A DNA stretch of 64,000 nt from Treponema sp. UBA4873 (lineage in GTDB: Bacteria > Spirochaetota > Spirochaetia > Treponematales > Treponemataceae). A program made the translations under genes and the position numbers. The notes beneath the pieces were generated by a model. The model did no database searches. It had not been told where the DNA came from and saw only the letters and a list, made by a program, of their open reading frames with translations. Positions 39,525 to 48,095 of this stretch are shown one piece after another. The stretch is from contig DHDP01000019.1 of NCBI GenBank assembly GCA_002399405.1, positions 1-64,000 on the forward strand, in the 5' to 3' direction. Position 1 is the first letter of the stretch. Each line of letters starts with the position of its first letter.

Positions 39525-40781
39525 TTACTGGTATACGCGCACGTAATCCACATACATGTGCCACGGCAGATTCGTAAAACTGCTGCTGCTGTAAACGTTC
39601 GGGAACTGTCCGCCCATAGCAAAGTTGAATATGATGTAGAACGGATAGTTGAACGTGTCTGTCCCGTTCGATGAGTCGCCTATGTCCATTGCCATTACTT
39701 TCGTATCGTCCACATAGAATTCTATAATTGAACTTGTCCACTCGATTGCGTACGTGTGCCATTCCGTCACGTCCAGTGAAGAAATGTCGTTCCAGTAATT
39801 ATCGTTCGTCGTCTGTCCCCAGCTTGCGTGGCTGTACGACGTGCTCGTACTCTTGCCGCTGCTGTTCCAGTGACACGTCTGATACGTGAACGTGTCGCTG
39901 TTCGCGTGTTCAAAAATATCTATCTCACCCTGATACGGCCAGCTGTCGGAGCTTGTACCGAGCATCCAGAACGCGGGCCACGAGCCTGTTCCCTGGCTGC
40001 TCTTAATCCGTGCGACAATCTTTCCGTATTTGAACGTCTTGAGACCGGAACTTTTTATGCGCGAAGAATTCAGACTGCTGTCCGCTGTAATGTCGAGCAC
40101 ACCGCCGTGAACGGCCGCGTTGCTCGTCGTATACGTTTCAAGCTCGCTGTTTCCCCAGCCGTTACTGCCCGTACCCGTGTCATACGTCCAGTTGGCCGTC
40201 TTGAGAGACGTTCCCTCGAACTCGTCGCTCCAGACGATCGTATCCCACGTCGTATCCGATGCAACATAGCTGGTGGCGCTCCCCGTTACGCTCGTACCGT
40301 CGGTCGCACCGTCAGTTACTGTGTCGTCCGAAGACGAACTGTCCGAACTGTCCGAACCGTACGTAATCTGCGCCCAGCTCGTGGTAGAGGAAAGCGTTCC
40401 CTGCGGCACACATGTCTCCGTTCCGCCGTCGTTCACCAGAACGCACACGTAAATAGCCGCTCCCGATGTAAAAGTCGAGTTGGTCAATGTGTACGAATAC
40501 GTTCCTGAAGAATACGTCATATCCTGACTCGCAAGCACGAGTCCTGTTCCGTTCCCTTCGGATACGTATAAACGTGCGTAGTTCTTCTCGGAACCCGGTG
40601 AATACGACACGGTGAGAGCGTTGCCTGTCATGCCGCTTACCGTAATGGAGCCGTTCGTCCCGCTTACGACGGAACGCGCGGTACTTTTTGAAGTGCTCCC
40701 CGAACGGTCAAGTTCCATAGAACACGACGTAACGGACAAAATGCAGAGCAGCGAAAGCGCCGCAACTGTAAAATGCTTCAT
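39525..40781 (-). CDS. GH16 endo-beta-1,3-glucanase lipoprotein with CBM56-like module
   Basis: The lipoprotein signal ends 'SVTSC' (Cys20). Residues 40-142 form the CBM56-like module, a Ser/Asp linker follows, and the GH16 domain starts about residue 178. Catalytic residues are in 'GEIDIFEH' (Glu286, Asp288, Glu291). It is co-transcribed with the GH64 gene downstream. Site B lies about 40-75 bases upstream of the start, with AAGGAGG as ribosome site. Confidence 0.92.
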   Translation of the reverse strand: MKHFTVAALSLLCILSVTSCSMELDRSGSTSKSTARSVVSGTNGSITVSGMTGNALTVSYSPGSEKNYARLYVSEGNGTGLVLASQDMTYSSGTYSYTLTNSTFTSGAAIYVCVLVNDGGTETCVPQGTLSSTTSWAQITYGSDSSDSSSSDDTVTDGATDGTSVTGSATSYVASDTTWDTIVWSDEFEGTSLKTANWTYDTGTGSNGWGNSELETYTTSNAAVHGGVLDITADSSLNSSRIKSSGLKTFKYGKIVARIKSSQGTGSWPAFWMLGTSSDSWPYQGEIDIFEHANSDTFTYQTCHWNSSGKSTSTSYSHASWGQTTNDNYWNDISSLDVTEWHTYAIEWTSSIIEFYVDDTKVMAMDIGDSSNGTDTFNYPFYIIFNFAMGGQFPNVYSSSSFTNLPWHMYVDYVRVYQ

Positions 40782-40840
40782 AGAGAATCCTCCTTATCTT
40801 TCTTCTTTCATTTTCACCCCCCTTTTCCAAAAGAAAAAGA

Positions 40841-40873
40841 ACACTTTTTTTCAGTAAGGTGTGTTTTTTTCGG
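40841..40873 (-). promoter_or_regulatory. Shared glucan-regulon motif, site B
   Basis: The minus strand reads CCGAAAAAAACACACCTTA followed at once by CTGAAAAAAAGTGT, two tandem C(C/T)GAAAAAA half-sites, upstream of the GH16-GH64 operon. Confidence 0.6.
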
Positions 40874-40889
40874 TAAGTTTCAAAAAAAC

Positions 40890-40918
40890 GGCTGCCTGAT
40901 TTTTTAGTTCAGGCAGCC
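40890..40918 (-). terminator. Terminator after the second GH64 gene
   Basis: GGCTGCCTGA/TCAGGCAGCC with a nine-base loop, followed on the minus strand by GTTTTTTTG. Confidence 0.85.
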
Positions 40919-41008
40919 AAAAACGCCGGTAAGGAGAAGCGCTTTTTTGAATCAAAAACACAACCGGAAACCTCTGATTAAATCACCGGAGTCTAATCAG
41001 TTCGTTTC

Positions 41009-43057
41009 CTAAAATCCTATTCCTATGACAAGTCCGCGCGGCGAGTGCGTTTCGATGATTGAACTCTGATCGGCAACGTCGTCGTAGCAGAACCCGTACG
41101 CATATCCGTCGACGCTGTGGTTATGCCAGAACTTCGCATAATAATTGGCCGGAGCAGAACCGTAATAGGAAGAAGGAGTCGCCCATGCGGACGGATTCGT
41201 CGCAACGTGGCGGTTAAGCGCCGCGCACATCTGCGCCTGAAGGGCAAGCTCGACCGTATTGCCGGATGCGAGAACACCGGAGCCTTCGAAGAGCGCGTTG
41301 TTGTCGGGTTTGCCGGTAATGTAATAATTCTGTCCCGTTACAGCAGTTCCGTAACCGTTCGTGCATGTGAAAATCAGCTGATCGCCGGACGCGTGAATGT
41401 TGAACACGCCGAGCGGATGGCTTACGGAAACAGTATTCGACGCGTAATAATTCCACACTTCGTTCACGTAGCTCGACATGTACGAACCGTACGTTTTTCC
41501 CGTGCGGAACTCACCTTTGCACGGCGCAACGATGCGGTACGGGCTCTGAACGAGCGTCCGGAATGCGGCAGGCACCTCGGATTTAAACTCGCTGAATATC
41601 GCGTCGCGCGATTCGGTAATACCGACGGTTCGGTAATAACCGCTGTCGTTGTACATAGCCATCGTTACAGGGAATCCGAACTGATCGACCTGCGTCGTGT
41701 TTCCCCAGAATCCGCCTTCTTTCACCGTGAATTCAATCCAGTCGAAGATTGTCGCCGCGTTTGCGTCTGAAGAATTATTAAGGTCCGGCTGGACTACGCC
41801 GATGTTTCCGGCACCGTCGACAATGCCCGACATGACGACGGGTTTATCCATGGAAATGTAAAGTCTCCCCGACGTAAGCGTCGTCGGAACCTGCATGCCG
41901 GAGGAAAGGTCGCTGAGCTTATACGACCACGACGTGCTCGAAGAACCTGAAGTAATAGGAGCAAGCGTACCGTTCGGCTGCAGATAGCAGAAATTGCCGG
42001 CTGAGTTGCGTCCGATGCAGCAGATGTAAATGCTGCTGTTGGCGTATTTGCTGTTCGTGTTGTTTGCAAACTGGAACGTCATTTCGTAGCCGGAATTAAG
42101 CGTAACGAGAGAAACACCCGTATTTCCCGATGAACCGCTGCCGGTAGAAGAAGAAGTAAGGTACGTAAGCGCCCAGCGCTGGGCGCTCGACTCGTTCCAG
42201 CCCCACTGCTGAACGTTGGCGCCGTCAGCCGTCGAAGAAGAAGAGACGTCCATCACCTTGCTGCTGTATTTGTTCGTAATTTTATAATATCCGTCGGAAA
42301 GCTTTTCTATAGCCCATTTCTGATTATCCTGACTGCCGTACGCCCACTGCTGGATGTTCCCGCCTGCGGAGGTGGACCAGTCGGCGACATCGAGTCCGAG
42401 TCCGCTGTATTTATTAATAATCGAATAATATCCGTCTCCCGTCGACGTGATAATCCATTTCTGATTGTCCTGATCGCCGCCCCACGTCCACTGCTGGACA
42501 TTCGCACCGTTGGATTTCGACCAGCCGTCTACGTCGAGTGCTTTGCCGCTGCATTTCGCAACAACCTCATATGTTCCGCCCGATACGATGCCGTTCGAGT
42601 CAGACGAAGAACCGGACGACGTATCGGAACCGTACGTAATCTGCGCCCAGCTCGTCGTAGTCGAAAGAGACCCCTGAGGTACACATTTCTCAGTTCCGCC
42701 GTCGTTCACCAGTACACAAACGTATATTTTTGCACCGGACGTGAACGTCGCATGATTGAGCGTATACGAATACGTTCCCGACGAATACGCCATATCCTGA
42801 TTCGCAAGCACGAGTCCCGCGCCGTTTCCCTCGGACACGTACAGGCGCGCATAATTCTTTTGCGAACCCGGAGCGTATGATACCGTAAGATTGCAGTTCG
42901 TCATGCCGTTTACAGTAATAGACCCGTTTGTTCCGCTCACGGCTGTTCGTGCGGAGCTTCCGGAAGACGAAGCGTCTGCCGTATCAAGCCCCATAGAACA
43001 GGAGAAAAAGGTACATGCACAGAGCAGTGCCATCGCCGCAGCTGTCAAATGTTTCAT
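41009..43057 (-). CDS. GH64 beta-1,3-glucanase lipoprotein with CBM56-like and ricin-type (CBM13) modules
   Basis: The 682-residue protein has a lipoprotein signal ('CTFFSC'), a CBM56-like module (about 40-145), a ricin-type beta-trefoil of three QxW units ('DQDNQKW', 'GSQDNQKW', 'ESSAQRW', about 155-300) and a GH64 domain. Compared with the GH64 gene at 37829 it has gained the trefoil between module and enzyme. The catalytic 'DWIEFTVKEGGFWGNTTQVDQF' region is intact. Site C is upstream, and a terminator follows the gene. Confidence 0.92.
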   Translation of the reverse strand: MKHLTAAAMALLCACTFFSCSMGLDTADASSSGSSARTAVSGTNGSITVNGMTNCNLTVSYAPGSQKNYARLYVSEGNGAGLVLANQDMAYSSGTYSYTLNHATFTSGAKIYVCVLVNDGGTEKCVPQGSLSTTTSWAQITYGSDTSSGSSSDSNGIVSGGTYEVVAKCSGKALDVDGWSKSNGANVQQWTWGGDQDNQKWIITSTGDGYYSIINKYSGLGLDVADWSTSAGGNIQQWAYGSQDNQKWAIEKLSDGYYKITNKYSSKVMDVSSSSTADGANVQQWGWNESSAQRWALTYLTSSSTGSGSSGNTGVSLVTLNSGYEMTFQFANNTNSKYANSSIYICCIGRNSAGNFCYLQPNGTLAPITSGSSSTSWSYKLSDLSSGMQVPTTLTSGRLYISMDKPVVMSGIVDGAGNIGVVQPDLNNSSDANAATIFDWIEFTVKEGGFWGNTTQVDQFGFPVTMAMYNDSGYYRTVGITESRDAIFSEFKSEVPAAFRTLVQSPYRIVAPCKGEFRTGKTYGSYMSSYVNEVWNYYASNTVSVSHPLGVFNIHASGDQLIFTCTNGYGTAVTGQNYYITGKPDNNALFEGSGVLASGNTVELALQAQMCAALNRHVATNPSAWATPSSYYGSAPANYYAKFWHNHSVDGYAYGFCYDDVADQSSIIETHSPRGLVIGIGF

Positions 43058-43112
43058 ACATAGCCTCCAATTTACTTTCTTTACTATCTTCAGGCAGGTT
43101 TAAAAAAAACGA

Positions 43113-43149
43113 AAGGATGTTTTTTTTCAGAAAAGTGTTTTTCCTTCAG
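43113..43149 (-). promoter_or_regulatory. Shared glucan-regulon motif, site C
   Basis: The minus strand reads CTGAAGGAAAAACACTTTT and then CTGAAAAAAAACATCC, about 40 bases before a GATAGT box of the GH64 gene. Confidence 0.55.
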
Positions 43150-43162
43150 AAATATAAAAAAG

Positions 43163-43192
43163 CGCAGGCCCGCCGTTTCCGGCAGACCTGCG
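43163..43192 (-). terminator. Terminator of the transport-glycosidase operon
   Basis: CGCAGG/CCTGCG arms with an inner GCC/GGC stem are followed on the minus strand by TTTTTTATA, just after the GH16 gene at 43227. Confidence 0.85.
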
Positions 43193-43226
43193 TCAGGAGG
43201 ATATGATGAACACAACTTTTTATTAT

Positions 43227-44033
43227 TTACTGATAAACACGAACGTAATCTATTTCATAAATCGCAGAAGAAAGAGAACTGTCTATTTCTCCCCCTAGAT
43301 CTCCACCCATTGCAAGATTAAGGATGACATAGAAAGACTGATCATACGGCCAGTTCACCGAGCCGCTGCCGTCGTTGTAATATGTTTCCTGCGCAACATC
43401 GTCATAATACGCAGTTATCTTGTCCGAGGTCCATTTTATTGCATATGTATGCCATGAAGAATCAAGTGTTTTCCCGCCGATACTTTTTCCGTTGCTGCCG
43501 TAATGACCGGATGCATGAAGCGTACTGAACGCAAAATACTTTCCTTTTGTCGTCGGCGCATTTTCCATGATATCCATTTCACCGCTTGCCGGCCAGCCGC
43601 CGTATACGCTGTTCTGTGGCATCATCCAGAATGCGGGCCATGTTCCATTCGAACCGGGAAGCTTTATACGTGCTTCTATGATGCCATACTTCCAGGAATG
43701 GTGTCCCGAAGTATTTATACGGGTACTTGTCCAGTTGCCGTTTGAATCTTTAACAGCCTTTATCTTGATGGTTCCTCCGGACACGTATGCATTCGCTGAA
43801 TTCTGCACATATGCCTGCTTTTCATTATTATATTTTCCTCTGGGAAGGATTTCATATGTCCAGTTCGATGGTGATGGTACTGAACCGCTGTCGAATTCGT
43901 CGGACCATGCAAGTGTCATACCGTCCTTCGTCAGCTTTTCTTCTTCTTCCGGAACAAATATGCACGATGTTGTCATGGCAGCTGCTGCACAGAGCAGCAG
44001 CACCGGTAAAATGCCTTTGTGCTGCCGCTTCAT
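43227..44033 (-). CDS. GH16 glucanase lipoprotein (268 aa)
   Basis: A short GH16 enzyme without accessory module. Lipoprotein signal ends 'MTTSC' (Cys24); the catalytic motif is 'GEMDIMEN' (Glu152, Asp154, Glu157), with 'WPAFWMMP' before it and 'EIDYVRVYQ' at the end. It is the last gene of the importer operon. Its sequence differs from the two duplicated GH16 proteins, so it may have a different substrate range. Confidence 0.9.
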   Translation of the reverse strand: MKRQHKGILPVLLLCAAAAMTTSCIFVPEEEEKLTKDGMTLAWSDEFDSGSVPSPSNWTYEILPRGKYNNEKQAYVQNSANAYVSGGTIKIKAVKDSNGNWTSTRINTSGHHSWKYGIIEARIKLPGSNGTWPAFWMMPQNSVYGGWPASGEMDIMENAPTTKGKYFAFSTLHASGHYGSNGKSIGGKTLDSSWHTYAIKWTSDKITAYYDDVAQETYYNDGSGSVNWPYDQSFYVILNLAMGGDLGGEIDSSLSSAIYEIDYVRVYQ

Positions 44034-44034
44034 A

Positions 44035-47000
44035 TTATAGTCCTATATTAAAGTATGTGGTGATTTCCATATAGGAAGCACCGTTGATTTCAACTCCGGC
44101 GGGAAGTGCACCGTACGGGTCCGAACTGTTCTCGCCGTATACGCGGCCCGCGACTTTAAGCCCGATGCGGTTCTTTGTGTCATAGAACGACGGATTCGGT
44201 TTGAACGCATACGCGATGTCGAACGAATACTGAACGGGGAACGTCTGGTTGAAATTCCTCCACCATGATTCCGGGCCCCAGCAGTTCGCCCAGTACGACA
44301 TGCCGCCGATCCAGTGGCCGTAGCGGGCGGAAAGTCCCGCCTTCCAGAAGCTCACGATTTCCTCCGTAGCCGTATATTCTCCCGTAGTTGCTCCGAGCTG
44401 ACCGCCCTCGAACGTACCGATGAGGCGCAGTCCGGGAACGGGGTTCGAAACGACACGGGTTCCGGCCTGCCACAGATTGTGCTGTTCGGGCAGACCGCTT
44501 GACGGCGCATACCAGACATAGCCGCCCTGAGTCGTTCCGTCGGAATTTGGTTTCGTCGTCCAGGCCGAACTCTTGTACGGAATAACATCGGTCTTTCCCG
44601 CGTAGAGCGTGTACAGTGCGGTCAGAGAAGCCGCAAATTTCGCGCCCTCGATGTCGCTGCTGTTCCATTCATGGAACCACGTGGCACCCTCAGGATCATA
44701 TGTGAGTACCGCTTCAGCTTCCAGCGCCTGCCTGTTGCCGAGCCCGACGATGAACGGAGAGCCGCTTAACAAAGACCGTCCCATCGCTTTCTGAAGCGGA
44801 ACGCGGGCGCGGAACACCGGCTTGAATACAAAGTCGCCGTATCCGGCGTCGACACCGGCCTGCATTTCGAAGCGGTTGCCCGCCCCGGAATCAGCCGTAT
44901 AGAAACTGCCGCGTACTGTCGCCGCATTCGTGTCCGCAACGAGACCGCGGTAAATTGCGTTCGCATAAATATACATGTGCTGGAACATATTCGTTCCGAC
45001 CTGCGCATATCCGCCGAGTGTATCCGCCCAGGTAATCGTGGTCGATTTTCCGGAACTGTTGAGATATTTTGCCCCGACCTTTTCCGAACCGGCGTTGAGT
45101 AAACCGAGTTTTACTGTTACCCACGGATCAAGAACGGCCTCACCGTAAAGAGATGCTTTGCGCCCGGGACCGAATCCGCTGTACGGATCAAGGTTTACGT
45201 TCGTCTTCGGGCCGAACTCTTCCGCATACATCGCACCGACAGCAAAAGCAGGCATATACACCGACGAAGACGGGAACATGTGATAATAGTTTGCCATGAC
45301 CTGCGGTTTTGCCGCACCCCATATTTCCGGTCCGCCTATAATTGTTAATCCCGAAAGCAGGTCTTTTCCGTCGAATTCGAGCGCGATCGGAGCCTTTGAA
45401 CCGTACGTGTCGTATCCGATGATGTCGTACGCTTCCTTCGCAATGTTGAACACGTCGCCGCTCGTTTCGAAGTTGCCGTGTCCGACGTGATAATATCCCT
45501 TGAGTCCGAAATACGCCGGCTCGTAGTCGAACGACGCGGAATACACGTCCACGTACTGGAGGTCGCTGTCCGGTTTCGTCGCCTGTTCGAACGGAGATTT
45601 TTTGTAATAGCACGACCATTCGTCTCCGAGGTTCGTGTACGGCGCGTCTGTCCACGCTTTGAGTACGGTGGATGCGGTAAAATTTTCAAACGGCTGTACC
45701 GTAATACCGAGCGACGTTTCCGCACTCGTCGTCATCTGATCCGCGTCGCCGTCCGAGTTCGTGTATCTGAACGAGTCTTTCCAGTCGCTTCCTTTTAAAT
45801 CGTTCACATAACACGGCGTCACAGTCTGAACAGTCGTATCGAGCGTATCGATTTTCACCATGCTGCGCGCGTTGAGTGTCTCTTTTACCGACTGTTCGTT
45901 GCCGATTCCGAGATACAGCGGAGCGGGAAGGGTACTGAATGTGCGCTGAACGTCGGTGTTCGTGGAATCGTACAAAGAGAGCTTCCATACATCCGACAGC
46001 ATATAATATGCGGCACGCGGTATGCGTTTGTTGATTCCCCTGTCGGTCAGTTCGCTCTGTGCACAGATGCCGAACCATTCCTCGTCCATATTGTTAAGAC
46101 CGTCCCGGTAGTCGAGTTCGTACCCCGCGTTCGACCAGGTTCCTTCGGTATTATGGATTGAAAGATCTTTGTTCTGATAATGTTTCCACCACTCGTCGAC
46201 CCATTCGAACACGAACCCGCCGATGACGTTCTGTGAACGTCCTTTGCCGTACGCCTGTTCATATATTTCCTGCCACTGGCTCCGGAGGTATGTCATCTGC
46301 GCGTTCTGATCTTCCTGCCGCTTGATTTCATTAAACGCGTCGGCTCCCGATTCAGTAAACATAACAGGTTTATCAAGAACATCCGCCACGTTTTCAAAGA
46401 ACGAATCGTAAAATTTATATCCCCGGTATGCATTCACTCCGAGTATATCCAGAGACGGACAGAGTTTCTTAATAAGATCAAGATACTGCGTATCCCCGTT
46501 AACAATTCCGACAGGATGAAACGGGTCAACATCTTTGCAGGCCGCCATTGCTTCTTCAAGCAGACTGTACAGATAACCGGCCTTTACAATACTCTGTTCT
46601 CCAGTCGGAAGGTTTTCTATGTTCGATCCCGACCATACAAGACCGTAGTTGCTTTCATTGCCGAACATATACATAAGAACGCCGTCCACAGCGCGATACG
46701 TCTCGGCAGTCCTGCGCGCCTCCGCAACAAGCGTATCCCGCGTATATTTGTCGGAATAATCAGTATTCGGATACCAGGTACCGTTTACGGAAACACCCCA
46801 GCGCCCGAGCATGTCGTTAATAATCGTGTAAATACCGTATTTGGAATAAATATATTCAACCCATTTAGGAGGAATTGTGGAAAAACAGCGGATTGCATTC
46901 ACTCCCATTGCCTTAAGAAGCGGCATATCTGTATCGATCATGAGCTTGATGTATTCGTCGCTGTGGCTCCACAAATCGTATGTGTATGTTTCACCAATCG

Positions 47001-47160
47001 GCGTATAGGACCAGACAACGCCTTTTACTTCGACAGGCGTATTATCATTCATAAGGCGCCAGCCCTTGTCGTCTTTCTGCACCTTTATGTACTGCGCAAA
47101 CAAAGATATGTTCAGACAGAACAACACCGCAATCAGCGAAATAATATTTTTTCTGTTCAT
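44035..47160 (-). CDS. Clan GH-A glycosidase fused to a C-terminal beta-barrel-like region
   Basis: The 1041-residue protein has a signal peptide and an N-terminal TIM-barrel domain (about 35-400) like GH2-type barrels: 'LLKAMGVNAIRCFST', acid/base Glu169 in 'MFGNESNYG', nucleophile Glu270 in 'VMFTESG'. From about residue 440 to the end it is a run of alternating aromatic strands ('VYSASFDYEPAYFGLKGYYHVGHG', 'AGLSARYGHWIGGMSYWANCWG') ending 'TYFNIGL', which looks like an outer-membrane barrel. This would be a surface glycosidase anchored by, or combined with, a porin. The gene lies between CBM9-like and GH16 genes. Confidence 0.7.
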   Translation of the reverse strand: MNRKNIISLIAVLFCLNISLFAQYIKVQKDDKGWRLMNDNTPVEVKGVVWSYTPIGETYTYDLWSHSDEYIKLMIDTDMPLLKAMGVNAIRCFSTIPPKWVEYIYSKYGIYTIINDMLGRWGVSVNGTWYPNTDYSDKYTRDTLVAEARRTAETYRAVDGVLMYMFGNESNYGLVWSGSNIENLPTGEQSIVKAGYLYSLLEEAMAACKDVDPFHPVGIVNGDTQYLDLIKKLCPSLDILGVNAYRGYKFYDSFFENVADVLDKPVMFTESGADAFNEIKRQEDQNAQMTYLRSQWQEIYEQAYGKGRSQNVIGGFVFEWVDEWWKHYQNKDLSIHNTEGTWSNAGYELDYRDGLNNMDEEWFGICAQSELTDRGINKRIPRAAYYMLSDVWKLSLYDSTNTDVQRTFSTLPAPLYLGIGNEQSVKETLNARSMVKIDTLDTTVQTVTPCYVNDLKGSDWKDSFRYTNSDGDADQMTTSAETSLGITVQPFENFTASTVLKAWTDAPYTNLGDEWSCYYKKSPFEQATKPDSDLQYVDVYSASFDYEPAYFGLKGYYHVGHGNFETSGDVFNIAKEAYDIIGYDTYGSKAPIALEFDGKDLLSGLTIIGGPEIWGAAKPQVMANYYHMFPSSSVYMPAFAVGAMYAEEFGPKTNVNLDPYSGFGPGRKASLYGEAVLDPWVTVKLGLLNAGSEKVGAKYLNSSGKSTTITWADTLGGYAQVGTNMFQHMYIYANAIYRGLVADTNAATVRGSFYTADSGAGNRFEMQAGVDAGYGDFVFKPVFRARVPLQKAMGRSLLSGSPFIVGLGNRQALEAEAVLTYDPEGATWFHEWNSSDIEGAKFAASLTALYTLYAGKTDVIPYKSSAWTTKPNSDGTTQGGYVWYAPSSGLPEQHNLWQAGTRVVSNPVPGLRLIGTFEGGQLGATTGEYTATEEIVSFWKAGLSARYGHWIGGMSYWANCWGPESWWRNFNQTFPVQYSFDIAYAFKPNPSFYDTKNRIGLKVAGRVYGENSSDPYGALPAGVEINGASYMEITTYFNIGL

Positions 47161-47948
47161 TTTCCGGTTTCTCCTTTTTCATCGTTCAGCCCAACGACTT
47201 TCCCGTTTCCCCATGAACTTGCATCGAGATACGTGTTGTCCTTGCCGCTGTTCCAGTGAATAAGACGTGAACGCTCTTTCCCGTTGTCAGCATCGTTGAT
47301 CTGGAAATCTCCCCGCACATTCTGTTTCGGTTTAAGTTTCGCAATACTCATAAGAGAGAACGGAATTGCGGCTTCGATCTGATAGCCTTTCTCAGAATAA
47401 ACGACCGCAACCTTAATTTCGCTGTTTTTCATTGAAACATCATCTATGCTGAAATCATACGCAAATTTATTCGTCTTGCTCTGAGGAACAATACGGACGC
47501 GGTGGTCCGTACCCTTATAGAAAGTGTGGCGGCCGGTATCCGTTCCGAAGAAAAATTCAATCGAATCGCCGCGCCATGCCTGAGGAGCCGGGAATGTGTT
47601 GATCTCCGGATCGTTATCGTCAATTTTGGCGTATAAATACAGATACTGGTCGTCTGCACGCACAACAAACAATCCGTCAGTATCTTCAGGATTGAAAAGT
47701 CCTCCGTAAACCATGCGGCGGACATGAATCCCCTGAAGCCCGTCCCACTCGGAAAAATCACCGTCGATGACGGGTTTGTCTTTAGCCGAATAATACACGT
47801 AAAATAATTTTTCTTTTTCACCCGCATCGGCGGACTGTTGTACCGGAGGCGTATAAGGCGGTTCAATTATTTTTTTCTGGTTAACAGTTAAACAGGATGT
47901 AAGCAGGATTGTAAAAACTGTCGCATACAAAAGAAAACATTTTTTCAT
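47157..47948 (-). CDS. Lipoprotein with CBM9-like sugar-binding domain
   Basis: The lipoprotein signal ends 'LLTSC'. The mature part has the CBM9-like order 'KPVIDGDFSEWDGL', 'YLYLYAKIDDNDPE', 'AWRGDSIEFFFGTDT', 'GYQIEAAIPF' and ends with 'SSWGNGKVVGL'. Such domains bind the ends of glycans at the surface. It overlaps the barrel-glycosidase gene by 4 bases, which suggests joint function. Confidence 0.82.
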   Translation of the reverse strand: MKKCFLLYATVFTILLTSCLTVNQKKIIEPPYTPPVQQSADAGEKEKLFYVYYSAKDKPVIDGDFSEWDGLQGIHVRRMVYGGLFNPEDTDGLFVVRADDQYLYLYAKIDDNDPEINTFPAPQAWRGDSIEFFFGTDTGRHTFYKGTDHRVRIVPQSKTNKFAYDFSIDDVSMKNSEIKVAVVYSEKGYQIEAAIPFSLMSIAKLKPKQNVRGDFQINDADNGKERSRLIHWNSGKDNTYLDASSWGNGKVVGLNDEKGETGK

Positions 47949-48021
47949 TTCTGTATCTCCTATAGAAACTCCGCATCGGGAAGTACGTGAGGAGGATGCG
48001 GTCTACTCCTTTCTGAAGACA

Positions 48022-48080
48022 AAAAAAATCCGGAGAAACGATTGGCTTCTGCACAAAAAACGTCTTTCCCCGGATTTTTT
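48022..48080 (-). terminator. Partial terminator after the binding-protein gene
   Basis: ATCCGG-n-GAAACG and CGTCTTTC-n-CCGGAT arms form a long imperfect stem ending in a run of eight T on the minus strand. It lies between the solute-binding protein and the CBM9-like gene, and would favour extra binding protein over the enzymes. Confidence 0.6.
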
Positions 48081-48095
48081 CCAAAACTCAGATTA

